From the NCBI GenBank assembly GCA_900208305.1, contig OAPG01000019.1:490605-554604 (forward strand): a stretch of DNA of 64,000 nucleotides. Reading direction: 5' to 3'. The notes under the pieces are model-generated. The model saw nothing but the letters and a program-made list of their open reading frames with translations, searched no databases and had not been told where the DNA came from. The translations under genes and the position numbers were made by a program. Source of the DNA: Melanopsichium pennsylvanicum. Its lineage: Eukaryota; Basidiomycota; Ustilaginomycetes; Ustilaginales. Shown piece by piece: positions 1 to 11,351 of this stretch; the first letter of the stretch is position 1, and every line of letters begins with the position of its first letter.

Positions 1-1358
1 ACGGTCGAGGTCGATCTCTTTGACGTGACTGTCCTCCTGGTCCACGCTCCATTCCACCACGTTGCCCTGGTCGATTCGGATTCGGGCACGCGTTGGCAAA
101 GTGTCCGTACTCTCCACATTTGAAGCAAAGCACTTCCGATAGATCTTTGCGCCATCCACGTCCACCTTCCTGTCCTCCTTGTCCACCACCTTGGGGTGGC
201 TGCCCAAATCCTCCTCCCTGTCCCCCGCCAGAGCCTGCACCACCACCACCACCACCAAAACCATTGTTGGATCGGCCTCCCATGCTGTTGTTGCCGAATC
301 CCGTCGGTCCTCCACGTCCGCCGGCTCCGCCTGCACCTCCTCCACCAGGTGGTCCAGATCCTGCCGCTCCACCTGGTACTCCGTATCGACCTGGCGGTGC
401 CCGTTGTCGCATACCTCCACCATCTGTAGTCTCGTCTCCGCGTCCGCCGCTCGCTCCGAAAGCTTCTGCTGCTGTCAAAGGTCGATGTGTCAGAATGGGC
501 GAGTTGGATCGTGAAGCGCTTGATGGTGGGGTGCTTTTGATGCTGTTGTGCGTACAAGACAATGAGCCAGAGTCATTGTCAGTGACCAAATCTTATGCTC
601 CTACATTGAGGTACTATGATGATGCTGCATGATACTTACTGTCCGCGTGGGCAGTCGAGCCCTTCTGGGCAGAATCCTGCAAGGTATAATGGGCATGCGA
701 CTCGACGAATGTGTTTCTTGGGACAAAGTGGACCTGTCAGACGAAAGATGAGGTGGAGTGTCAGCAAGAAAAGAAGGGCGGAAAAGGAGGCTAATGGTAT
801 CAGAATGTGGCGTTGTTACTACTTACCTTTTGGGCAGAATCCTCGGTTGTACTTTTCGCATTCCCTCCTCTTGATCGCTGAATCCACATGAAGGTAAAGG
901 CAGTCGTCACCGCTGTTGCAGAATCCAAAGGTAGCATAGAATCTGCATTCTGGAATGCGGCGCATATCGTATTCATGGAGGTAGTCGCACTGATCGCCCT
1001 TCTTGCAAAGGCCTCGGAGCCAGTGCTTGCATACGGTTCGCTTGTTGGGATCACGCAGCGCTGTTGATCCTTGAGGCAAAAAGTTGAGGTGACTCGGTTT
1101 GACGTGCCTTCTTGGGCAAGATGCGCCTCGAGGACACTGCAAGCGTTCCGCGTAGTCGGGACAGATCTGTGCGTCATTGTCAAGCTTGATATTGAGATTG
1201 GCTTTGATATGGTGTTCAAAGCTAAACTCGTTGTGGATCAAGTCGGAAGGTAATGAAGAAGATGCGGCTATGGTTCTTCGCTGTGTGACCAAAGGCCGAT
1301 GTGATAAGTGTGATGATTGTCCAGCACCATGATGGTGCAGCGTGAGTGGTGCATTCAT
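1..1358 (-). CDS. YTH1: CPSF30/Yth1-type mRNA 3'-end processing zinc-finger protein, 3'-truncated by the window edge
   Basis: The RNA-binding subunit of the cleavage and polyadenylation factor, which recognises the poly(A) signal region in the nucleus. I infer three exons: 1358-827, 733-640 and 518 to beyond position 1. The introns are GT-AG (GTAAGT donors at 826 and 639), and both junctions keep the frame. Five CCCH fingers are visible. Fingers 1-3 lie in exon 1 (CX8CX5CX3H, CX7CX5CX3H, CX8CX5CX3H). The fourth is split across the first splice junction. The fifth has its last His completed by the second junction. Exon 3 encodes a Gly-rich segment and a CCHC zinc knuckle ([14 protein letters not shown]), the arrangement of metazoan and basidiomycete CPSF30. 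The start is the ATG at 1358. The stop lies outside the window. The second acceptor (AAG at 519-521) is the least certain part and was chosen because it completes finger 5 and keeps the Gly-rich frame. Confidence 0.88.
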
Positions 1359-2111
1359 GGGAGGCGAGTTGGGTAGGTGGTATAAACGGTCGAGGCAATG
1401 CCTGTCATAAATGCCATGTACATGGAATGCTTTGTTCCTGTCCTCCTCTGGTGTGTTTGTGTGCTCCAGAAATACAGTCCACTGTGAATCTGTGAGTGTG
1501 AGTAGTCGACGACTCAGGTGGAATTTTGGACTTTGCCTCAGCCCGATGGTCTTAATCCCGATACATGGATTGAAGGTAGGTCTAAGATCCGACTTCCGGT
1601 ATCAGCTCACAAAATGAAATTTCTAAATGTTGGAAGAGCGAAAAAGTGCAGAAAACAAGGAAAGGAAGAGGGAGAAGGAGGAAAAAGGAAAAAGGAAAAA
1701 GGAAAAAGGTCGGCAAACCAAACCAATTCTGAGAGAGTGGCTGAAGAAGTGTTCAACTCGTATCTGAGCAAGGCAGAGAAGAATATCGGTCCTTTCTGCA
1801 AAAACTTTGAAAACTGTTCAGACAAGCCAAACTTTGGTACGCTCAGCCTTTAGATATCATCATCATCCTCGTCCCGTCCATACTCCTTGCACCTTTTCAT
1901 TGTGGGATAAAAATCCTCCTGCCTCGCATCTGCATTGAATTTCGTCCCTTCACGCAACTAGTATCGAGGCTACCCTCGTTCTCGTGCCTTTCAACCTTCT
2001 CGATCTCGAGATTTCCATTGCTTGGTTCGCTTGCGTCGCCCCCCTAGCAGGCTTCGAATACCCTCGAACCCCTCATTCTTTGCTTTTCATCACCATACAT
2101 ACAACGCCAAC
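1359..2111. other. Divergent promoter region between YTH1 and RLP24
   Basis: The region holds the 5' flanks of the minus-strand YTH1 gene and the plus-strand RLP24 gene. A purine-rich AAAGG/AAAAGG run occupies about 1660-1710. A pyrimidine-rich stretch lies upstream of the RLP24 ATG. Short open frames here show no coding character. Confidence 0.6.
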
Positions 2112-2651
2112 ATGCGTATCGAGCACTGCTTCTTCTGCTCTGCCCCTTGCTACCCGGGAAAAGGGATCACTTTCGTTCGTAATGATGCGAAGATCTTCAA
2201 ATTTTGCAAGTCGAAATGCCACAAGAACTTCAAGTTGAAGCGCAACCCAAGAAAGGTTCGATGGACAAAGGCTTTCCGCAAGGCCAATGGCAAGGAGATG
2301 ACCGTCGACTCCACCCTCGAATTCGAAAAGAAGCGCAACGTCCCCGTTCGCTACGACAGAGAGCTCGTCGCCACCACCGTACAGGCCATGAAGCGTATCC
2401 AGGAGATCAAGACGCGCAGAGAAATCGCCTTCTACAAGGCACGCATGGCAAAGGCAGGCGTCAAGGCAAAGTCAAAGGAGGCAGACCGTCTCCTTGTGCA
2501 CCGCAACGCTCACCTCCGCGCTTCCATCGAGGCCTCTCGACAGACCGCATCATCCTCCAAGGAAAAGATCAAGGTCAAGGCCACGTCTGCAAAGCTCAAG
2601 TCGGCTCTTGTTGGTGGCTCCGGTATGACCATGGGTATGGACATCGACTAA
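2112..2651 (+). CDS. RLP24: Ribosome biogenesis protein Rlp24 (L24e family)
   Basis: A nucleolar 60S assembly factor that occupies the rpL24 site of pre-60S particles and is exchanged in the cytoplasm with help from the AAA ATPase Drg1. The 179-residue protein starts [18 protein letters not shown] and has the four Cys of the L24e zinc ribbon (CFFC and CKSKC context). It then has the diagnostic block [21 protein letters not shown] and the [13 protein letters not shown] segment, followed by a Lys-rich coiled tail. The ATG at 2112 is chosen over an in-frame upstream ATG at 2022 because family members begin at MRI(Y/E) and the preceding 30 residues have no family resemblance. It has no introns. 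The family's normal length is about 160-200 residues, so the gene looks complete. Confidence 0.95.
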   Translation: MRIEHCFFCSAPCYPGKGITFVRNDAKIFKFCKSKCHKNFKLKRNPRKVRWTKAFRKANGKEMTVDSTLEFEKKRNVPVRYDRELVATTVQAMKRIQEIKTRREIAFYKARMAKAGVKAKSKEADRLLVHRNAHLRASIEASRQTASSSKEKIKVKATSAKLKSALVGGSGMTMGMDID

Positions 2652-4017
2652 GACATGTTCCTGAATCTCACCTCATCCTTGGCAATCATATCGGTGGCCT
2701 TGTAAGCCTTGTAATGCTTGCTTGATTCACTCGCTTTATTCCACGTTGATTTGACATCTCGAGATCACTCGGTCCTGCTTAGACGCCAGAGCACATTCTG
2801 TCACCGTCTCATGACATTATCACATCTCCCACCACAACGGAAATCACCGACGCAAACCTGTCCGAAGAGCCATTCTCCAGGTAAATTCACTGCTCTGCAA
2901 CCCTCAATGCGGCAACCCTCAATGCGGTCGGCAGTGCTGACTTCTTGGTTTCACAACACTCACTTCCCAGATCCCTCAGCATATCATCGTGCTTGTATAA
3001 TATATACCTCAACTCGGGCAAAGTTCAGTCCCTGTCTTTGCATTGCATTCAATTGATCTATCCATGCTTTCCAAACAGATTTCATTGCTTCGCATGGATT
3101 CTCAGCAGCGGAGAAAGCCCATTACATGGCAAAATGTATGTCTTCTGAAGGCCTTCTGACGAGTTGTTGCTTGATTGGTCATGACCTTGAAGCTTGAGCA
3201 TTGCTGCCCTTGTTTGAGTTGGCTATCCATGGACTCTTATTGAAGATTACAAGAGTTTGATGTGCATGTGAAGGTAGTAGATTGGGAATCCTATCACCAA
3301 CCTATCAACCTTCTTGGGAGAGTGTGCACTAGTTGCTATAGAGCACAATTACTGCTGAAGCAAGTGCATATACTACAATTGGACAATTGTAATTGAGGTA
3401 CTGTCTCACAGTTATTATACCCACAGCCTTATGACAGTAGCAGATTGCAATACACAATGATGTCTCACAATATTTGCAGCAGGCAGCTTCAAAAATGGGT
3501 GTTTATCAAGATTACAATCTTTATTACATTTGTGTGTGTTGAGAAGACTTGAGGATTGTACAACAATCTTAGACAAGGGTTGATAATATGTGAAGGGGAA
3601 AATGGCCCAAGGAGGACCATCTGAGGCCTCAGAACCAGGACAGGTCCAAGATCCAACCAAGAAAGCATCCACCACTTTGTCAGCATCAACAGAAGGAGTG
3701 GATGCATTGTCCCTAGTCAAGGACTGCATCGACCAGATATTGCACTCAGGCATTGTTCCCAAAACTTAGATTGGGAAGCTGGGTAGCTTCCAGCAGCAAA
3801 GCCAGGTTGCTGGCAACAATGGGGACCAATGCATCAAACTTGGGAGTTGGACAGACCTGGAGTCCTGCCTGGCAAAGTTGCTGGGGAGAACCAAAGGAAA
3901 AGAGGCTCTCACAACAGATGAGAAGCCAAAGGGGAGGCAAGGCTGCAACAAGGAGTGTTTTAGGCAGTTACTGGTGCAGCCAAAGAAGCAGTGGCTCTGT
4001 TGGCCATGCAAACAGAT
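2652..4017. other. Gene-free region of old degenerate sequence
   Basis: No coding region is supported. The sequence is rich in TG/CA and poor in CG, like the LTR remnants to its right. I see no terminal structure that would define an element. Confidence 0.5.
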
Positions 4018-4881
4018 TGTTACAGGGCGCAAAACATCAGACTGGATAAAACTCTTAGTTTTATAAGGTTTCAATTTGACTTCCAATAAGATAAGAAGAA
4101 GAAGTTCTAGCCATTGGTTGGGAATCCGCCAAAACCCATAGATAAGGAACAGGGACTATTGAGGGCCTTGGTAGGGAATGCTAGGACTCCAGCTGGTAAA
4201 GAATGCCTAGACAGATAGTATTGCACATATGAGGCCCAGCAGCTATCAGTCACCAACCCTGGTAGTCAGTACTGATAAGCATGGGGCCCAGGGTTGCTAC
4301 AGTGCAATAGGAGAAGCTAGTATAGAGATAAGGGACAGGATGGCCATAGTATATAAGGGTATTGTGGTGTCAGTTTTGGAGGAGCAGGGCTTATCCACTC
4401 TACTATTCATACACCCAGTCTTTACCTTACAAGCTGTTTCCAATGTCTCAGTATTTAGTGTGTTGTCAGCCGCTGCAATCATATGGTATTGCAGCAATCC
4501 AGTGCCTATGTTCTCCTCAACTGAAGGAGTTCATCATCACCAACAATGGTCAGCACCTCAACTGTAGGCAGAGCCTCAACTGTGGCCACCACCAGTAACA
4601 ACAACAGCTCCTGGGCTCTCAGGAGAAGTCTCAGACCATGGCCAACACCTGCATCAAGAACACTTGTGCAATGCAAAGGTTGTACAATATCCAGATGAGC
4701 TGCATTACCTCTGAACAGAGTGTTCACAAAGACTCAATTAGCTTGGTACTGTTCCATTGGATCTTGAACAAAACCACATAGAATCATGTGTTTCACTGGT
4801 GCTCAAGTTGAATCAGGATAAAACAGCCAGTTTCATTGTGTTTTAAGCCAGTATCCAGGTTTGGCACACCAGTCCCTGACA
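4018..4881 (+). repeat. Family C LTR, old copy
   Basis: It starts TGTTACAGGGCGCAAAACAT and ends with the family-C terminus GGCACACCAGTCCCTGACA, giving TG...CA ends over about 864 bp. The same terminus recurs at about 23316, inverted at 34706, and at 60890. No matching TSD is visible (CAGAT versus CCAGC). This may be one half of a lost element or a recombinant copy. The intact segment AGCTTGGTACTGTTCCATTG near 4738 shows what the R1 insertion site looked like before insertion. Confidence 0.6.
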
Positions 4882-5084
4882 CCAGCGCTTTTGTGGCCTT
4901 GTGCAATTGAAGCCTGAGGCTTTTGACAGCCTTGCTCTCCATCTCCAGCAGACTGAAGCTTTTGGCGCAGGCCTGTATCAAATTGCTAAGGTCTCAGAGA
5001 TTGCATCTGTTGAGCTGTACCAGCTTGGCTGTTCACAGAATGGAGGCAGGCAATGTGGCTCTTCCCTTTCCTGCAGCTGCAACA

Positions 5085-6098
5085 TGTCAGGGGCCAATGT
5101 GCCTAACTTGGGGTTCTGTTTAATATCCAATGAAATCTGGGGTTTTATTGTTAGGTTTAGGGTTACCAATGTGCCTAACTTGGGGTTCCATTTAATATCC
5201 AATGGAACCTGATGAAATCTGGGGTTTTATTGTGTTCCAAAATGAAACCTGCTGGAAGTGCGTTTTCTATCCGGTTTTTTTCTGAGATCCGCTGGAACCG
5301 TTCCAAGTCAACTAGCCTCTGTGAACACTCCGTTCAGCGGTGGTGCAGCTTGTCTAGATGATTGTGTGACCTGCGCTGCACACAAGTGTCCTTAATGCAC
5401 GCACTGGTTGATGTCTACAACGTCTCCTGCAAACTTGGGAGCTGTTGTTGCTGTCTGATAAGGCTACGTTGTGGGTTCCGTTGCCGCAGTTGAGGTTCTG
5501 CCTACAGTGGAGGTGCTGTAGTGTCAGTAGAGGTGCTGACAGTTGTCAAGTGTGTTTGATCTTCCAATGAGGGAGACACAACACTGAAATGCTGCAATAC
5601 CTGGTGATTGCAGCAGAGACAAGAAGTAGATACTCAGAAACTTATAACATATAATTAAGGTAATGAATAATAGAGTGGACAAGCTCTGCTCCTCCACAAT
5701 TGAAACAAATGCCCCCTTTTATATCTATCAAGCCCTGCTTGAAGTTCTTATCAGGATCCCTCTTATCAGGGAACCCCTTATTGGCGGTTAGTCTCTTTAG
5801 TTGCCTTGCGCCTGTGCACACCGGATTTGGCCCCCGTGCTTATCAGTGCTGGCTACCTGAGCCAGTAGCTGCTTATCGCTTGACCCCAAATCCTACCAAG
5901 CCTGTTATCTGGACCCTCCGTACCTGCTGGCAATCCTTCCAACCCTTGTAGCGGTCCTCTACCGCCTCTGGTTCCCATCCACGGCTTCCAGCAAGTGTCC
6001 AACCAAAATTGGCTGGAAACCCACCCTTTACCGGAACTCATTATGAAACCCAATCAAATCAAGGGTTTCATCCAGACTCATTCTGAGTCCCTGTAACA
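5085..6098 (-). repeat. Family A LTR, inverted copy
   Basis: On the minus strand it begins TGTTACAGGGACTCAGAATG and ends GGCACATTGGCCCCTGACA, about 1014 bp with TG...CA ends. A second degenerate terminus follows at 6099-6144. Near its 3' end it has a tandem pair of about 70 bp containing TTAGGGTT-like sequence (about 5147-5165). It matches the solo LTR at 9851-10873. I see no TSD at this copy. Confidence 0.7.
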
Positions 6099-6144
6099 GC
6101 AAAATCAAGGGTTTCATCCGGACTTATTCTGAGTCCCTGAAACA

Positions 6145-8802
6145 GCATGCTCTCAAGAATGCAGACACCTACAACCATAATGTAAATCAGGGAGACAGTT
6201 TGTGGTGAGTCTTGACATGGACAGCATATGTCACCTCTCAATCTCACCTGCTCAGATTAATTTTCCAAGTTCAACAAGCTCTACTCATGTTATCATGATA
6301 GAGACTCTAGGATATTCTTGTTATCGTACGCTAAAGGTAGAAGCGCCACTGAAGTGGCTGCTGAAAATGGCTTCTTCCTTCTTTTTGGCGTATAACATTA
6401 ATTCTGATTATTTATTACTAAATACTTGGAATACTTAAATACTTGGAATACTTGGTTTTCACCTGTTCGACGTAAATTTGCAATCATACCCTGAGAAAAA
6501 GGAATACAGAGATTAGAGCCACCAGACGTGGTAACCGGGCTGGCGTCATCAATCCACCGTCCTGACTATCGATTCAGACATGGTGGCAGTCGGGTGGCGA
6601 ACTGTTGCCACCAAGAAGCTTTAGCTCATCTATACAGTTTTCGAAAGCAAATTCGAACTTTCGCATCTTTATCGTGCAAAAAGAAAAAGTTACTCGCCGA
6701 GCTAAGGGGAAGCAGGTCGCCATCTCCGTGCGTTAAGGTCTGGCGTCAGCCACCCGCACAACTTCTACTCCAACGACGATGCGATTATAATCCGTGCAAC
6801 AGTTCGCCACTGAATCATCATCCTATGAAACAAAAATTCTGTAATGAAAGAAGCTGGGAAAGAGATGGTACATAGGCCAAGCCTTGCGCTACAAAAGGGC
6901 TGTTACGAATGGTCATGACAGTGACTCTTATAAAAAAATATTTCGTCAAATTGCCGGCTGAAAATATAAATCGGTGAGACAAAAAAAGGTTATCAAGCGA
7001 CTATCTTACAAGTACTAAGTGATTTGCGGCGGCTGCTGTTGGGGTGGCTTGATGTGCGGACAGTCTTCGACAAGCCTTTCAGTCAGGGGTGGCTCTTAGG
7101 GTGGATGCTGAAATTTGATCATCCGCTTTGAAACAGGAAATTGCAAACAGTCTAAAATCAGCATGTCAAATCAATACTTCTGGTCACAATTTGCTGGAAT
7201 CTTTTTGCTAAGTGTTTGCTAACCGCAGTCCTGAATTTCAATAAATTTGTGTATATGAATCACTCTCTTTGTTTTTATCCCAGTCGTCAATATCATATTT
7301 TCGCAGTGGTCAGAAGTGCGACGACAAGGAGATCAGGTCGCACATGAATGCAGCTTCGATTGCACTCCGCATGGGTGGGTTCCATTCTCTCTTGCGGTGT
7401 CTCAGCTGCGAGTTGAGCCAGCCTCTAATTTCTTTGTAGTAGGTGAACGTGTGTGTCAGGTATTCCCTTGTATATACGCAGAAAGCCCACCTGACATGTC
7501 ACTCAGGACAGTCTCGCCTACAATCCATGCTGGTACAAGAATGCCACGTGAACAGCCACCCACAAAAAAACCATATTCAAGCCACCGACAAAAAACATTC
7601 ATGTGAGAATATTATGGGCTCAGAATGGACTTGAGAGTCACCCACACAACAAACGTATGTGTAGGAAGAGGATGGGCTTAGTATAGTACAACCCAATTTT
7701 GATGCTTTACTCCGATTTTTGGCAGCGTTCTCAATGAGACAGGCACCTTCATAACAAAAACTCGCATCCAAAGCTGATCAGTGCTTTGTACGTATAAACA
7801 CGATTTAAGATAATGTCGCACTGTAAATTTGAGCTCTGAATGGTTGCGCGTGGTGCGTAGCGTTGAATCGGACCAGAATAATGAGACTATGTTTCTCGAG
7901 ATTAACTCGATGTGCTGCTGCAGTCATTGTCGTGGCTGAAGGTGATCGCTACTAGCTTCACGCAGGAAGCGGTTGGGGCTGAAGTTGATCGATACTAGCT
8001 TCATGGAGGAAGCGATTTTGATACAGTCGCCGCCGCTTTTCCTGCTTATGGATTTTGTTGAACGATGCTTTGGATATTCCCTCTGCCTTCTGCTGCTGCT
8101 GGTCAGGAGACAAGTTTTGTTGTAACTAGTGCGGTTTTGGCCGCCATATTGACATTGAGCTTGATATAAATCACGTTGAGCTTGGCGCAAATTCAGCTAA
8201 GCAAGGTCTAGCCAAGCTCTAGCCAAGCTCAATGTGCAGGAGCTCAACAAGGCCTTGTTGACCGACATTTAGAGAGAGCTCAACAGCACCAAATTGACTG
8301 AAATTTGTCATTGAGCTCTGTTTCTATGAGGAGTATAACACAATTTGATTATATTGCAAATGCCAGACTTTGTCTGATTGTGACAACATCTACTAACACC
8401 ATTTCAAGAATCAAAAAGTCATGCATGTTGGTTCCAAGGGCCATAGAATGGTGTACAAATGCGTTAATTAATCAAACAACAAACATGTCACATGCAAAAA
8501 AATATTTGATCTTGAATCTGCAAGCCAAGCCCAACATCAACAGCAATCTCAACACTTCAATAGTCCAAAACACCATCATCTGCACTTTCAAGTTGAGCTT
8601 GACTAGGCCTGGCTATAAGCTCATCATCAACAACAAGGAAAAGACCAGAACTGCTCTACTTTGCCCTTGATTTGCGCATGGATTGAGGATTGAAAGACTG
8701 CCTTGGCAAGCATGATCCCCAATGTCTGATTAAAGGATGTAAAGAACAGTTGCAGCATCTTTCATTACTCCAGAGATGGCAGCAGCCACCAGCATCCTGT
8801 TA
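6145..8802. other. Gene-free interval
   Basis: No coding region or RNA gene is supported. A short imperfect tandem duplication of about 45 bp lies near 7925-8025 (GATCGCTACTAGCTTCA then GATCGATACTAGCTTCA). Repeated AGCTCTAGCCAAGCTC motifs lie near 8210-8235. The interval is generally AT-rich. Confidence 0.45.
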
Positions 8803-9615
8803 TATGGCACAAAACAGCAAACCAGATAAAACTCCTAGTTTTATTGGACTTCAATTTGACTTCCAATAAGATATGGAGTTCTAGCCAATTTTGCTTGGGG
8901 ATATGTCAAGACCCAAAGATAAGGAACAGGGACTATTGAAGGCCTTGGTATGGGATGTCAACTAGATTATTGACACAGTCAATCAGTTGCCTGCATCTGA
9001 CAACAAGGAGTTGGAAAACTAGATGGCAATGGGATCTGTTGTTGTACAGGCAAACCAGCATACTGCTGGATTCTTCATCAACCACACTGACCTAGGCGCA
9101 GAGGGTTTGAGTCTTGCTGGCTTTTGGGCAGTCCCTAATTAAAAGATCCCTGCTGGAGCCATAGCATTTGTTCTTGGCCCAACAGTGCTGTTGCCAACAA
9201 TTGACATTGTTGCACTGTGGGTACTCAGCCAGGGTAGATGCCCTGTCTTGTTGGCATGTATCTGGTAGGCTGCCTTTCTTACTGTAACTGTAGTTGCCAT
9301 TGTCTCAGTGCAACCCATTGCAAGAAGGCTATTAGTGGCCTTTTGGATTACCTCAATCTGGCATTCTGTCCAAATTGCAGTGTCAATGAAGTCCTTTAGG
9401 TTCCCCATTGGCACATGAATGAGTTGCTTGCATAGCCAGAGACAGTGGCTTCTTCCACAAGGACTGGGCTTCTGCTGTGATAGTTAGTATCCCATCTGGT
9501 TGGCTGGCAGCATGGCCAGTGGCTAATTGGTGGGTGCAACTGCTTGATTACTGTTGTTGGTGGTGCAAGCCATGGTTGCTACTTGCAACATTGTCCAAGG
9601 GGAGGTCAGATGTAA
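8803..9615 (-). pseudogene. Decayed R1-family retrotransposon fragment with gag remnant
   Basis: A minus-strand open segment at 9139-9414 encodes VPMGNLKDFIDTAIWTE and neighbours. This lines up with the R1 Gag segment VPMTDIRDFINAAMVTE and its following VIQ(K/E)AT. To its right, 9596-9617 resembles the R1 junction between gag leader and LTR (GGGGAGGT...ATGTAATGT). The orientation is as in R1, with the gag start facing the right-hand LTR. Stops and indels interrupt it. The first bases (about 8803-8890) resemble the start of a family-C LTR. This is an old relative of R1, not an active gene. Confidence 0.6.
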
Positions 9616-9850
9616 TGTCAAGACCATAGGTTCTTTGTGCTGCAAGCAACTATGGCCAGTAGGGCTTACTGGGTACAAAGGGGTGGTATGTAAGGGTTTC
9701 AAGCTGGTTTCCAGCAAGCTGGTTTCAAGCACTGTCCATGGTCAGACAGCTTTTCTGTTGAGGGTCAGAACACAATACCACTTGCTATTCAGCAGACTGA
9801 GTAATACATGCAACAGGGTTTGTGGGCAACCTTGGCAAGGAAGGGCACAG
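9616..9850 (+). repeat. Decayed family B (R1-type) LTR, split by a family A solo LTR
   Basis: It begins TGTCAAGACCATAGG and aligns with the R1 LTR. The clearest stretch is GAGTAATACATGCAACAGGG against R1 AAGTAATACATGCGACGAGG. CpG sites of R1 appear here as TG or CA. The copy is interrupted at 9851 by the family-A solo LTR and probably continues for some way after 10878. Confidence 0.6.
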
Positions 9851-10873
9851 TGTCAAAAGGACTCAGAATGACTCCAGATGAAACCCTTGATTTGATTGGG
9901 TTTCATAATGAGTTCCGGTAAAGGGTGGGTTTCCAGCCAATTTTGGTCGGACACTTGCTGGAAGCCGTGGATGGGAACCAGAGGCGGTAGAGGACCGCTA
10001 CAAGGGTTGGAAGGATCTCCAGCAGGTACAGAAGGTCCAGATAACCGGCTTGGTAGGATTTGGGGTCAGGTGATAAGCAGCTACTGGCTCAGGTAGCCAG
10101 CACTGATAAGCACGGGGGCCAAATCCAGTGTACACAGGCACAAGGCAGCTAGGGAGGCTAGCTGCCAATAAGGGGGTCCCTGATGAGAGAGATCCTGCCA
10201 AAAAAAAAAAAAGATAAGAACCTCAAGCAGGGCTTGATAGATATAAGTGGGCATTTGTTTCAATTGTGGAGGAGCGGAGCTTGTCCACTCTATTATTCAT
10301 TACCTTAGTTATATGTTATAAGTTTCTGAGTATCTACTTCTTGTCTCTGCTGCAATCACCAGGTATTGCAGCATTTCAGTGTTGTGTCTCCCTCATTGGA
10401 AGATCAAACACACTTGACAACTGTCAGCACCTCTACTGACACTACAGCACCTCCACTGTACACAGAACCTCAACCGCAGCGACGGAACCCACACTGTAGC
10501 CTTATCAGACAGCAACAACGGCTCCCAAGTTTGTAGGAGATGTTGTAGAAATCAACTGGCGCTTGCATCAAGGACACTTGTGTGCAGCGCAGGTCACACA
10601 ATCATCTAGACGAGCTGCACCACTGCTGAACGGAGTGTTCACAGAGGCTAGTTGACTTGGAACGGTTCCAGCAGGTCTCAGAACAAAATCGGATAGAAAA
10701 TGCACTTCCAGCAGGTTTCATTCCAAAACACAATAAAACCCAGAGTTCATTGGATATTGAACGGAACCCTGAGTTAGGCACATTGGTAATCCTAACCCTA
10801 ACCCTAACAATAAAACCCCAGAGTTCATAGGATATTAAACGGAACCCCAAGTTAGGCACATTGGCCCCTGACA
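9851..10873 (+). repeat. Solo LTR, family A, with TSD CACAG
   Basis: The LTR is 1023 bp with TG...CA ends (TGTCAAAAGGACTC ... TTGGCCCCTGACA). It is flanked by perfect 5-bp duplications CACAG at 9846-9850 and 10874-10878. No internal sequence remains, so it formed by LTR-LTR recombination. It contains GGAGCGGAGCTTGTCCACTC and other blocks related to the R3 LTR, so family A is probably an older relative of R3. Three CCTAAC units lie near its 3' end at about 10793-10811. Confidence 0.85.
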
Positions 10874-10878
10874 CACAG

Positions 10879-11351
10879 GAGATGAGAGTACAGTGGTGCT
10901 GGCTGGCTTTGAGGCAAGCTGTGCCCTGCTTCTAGTTGACTGGGAGTTACTGCCTGCAAGACAGTGTGTTTGTGGCCAGTCAGGGCTGCAATCTGACACA
11001 ATGTTGCATCTCTTTGTGATCCTCTCTGATGAAATTGTTTGCCTGACCATATGTGCTCAAGAACCTGATAGTTCTTGTGCCTAATGTCTATCCTGCAAGA
11101 TGGCTTGAATGCTGCATTTGGCAGGCACATTGGTGGTATAGATACATTAGTGGTACAGTAATGACGTTAAGAGGATTGCGGCCTCAAAAGAGAGCATCAG
11201 CGTCTGTGGACGATTGTTACATCACAGATTCGACACATCCAATCTCACTGTTCTCTTGTTTTGCGGGCAGGAGCGCCCATTCATGTGCGATCGAATTAAG
11301 AAAAGCATGAGCAAAATAAGGTCCGTGATATACTGATGGTGAGGAGACGAC
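10879..11351. other. Interval downstream of the NRAMP gene
   Basis: The first part looks like the continuation of the degenerate family-B LTR. The remainder is the 3' flank of the minus-strand NRAMP gene. No gene is seen. Confidence 0.4.

Noticed and set aside
93..632. Pro-rich plus-strand open frame
   Set aside because: It is the shadow of the Gly-rich, zinc-knuckle exon of YTH1 on the minus strand, whose splice junctions and Cys patterns are coherent.
1518..1853. Lys/Glu-rich plus-strand open frame
   Set aside because: The composition comes from an AAAGG purine run in the promoter region, with no domain and no conserved start context.
2022..2111. Upstream in-frame ATG for RLP24
   Set aside because: The 30 extra residues do not resemble the family, whose members start at MRI; the ATG at 2112 gives the normal length.
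5700..5951. Recurring 60-80 codon ORFs in family A LTRs (also at 10000, 19100, 19690, 35500)
   Set aside because: They recur because the LTRs recur, in both orientations, and their frames and lengths vary between copies.
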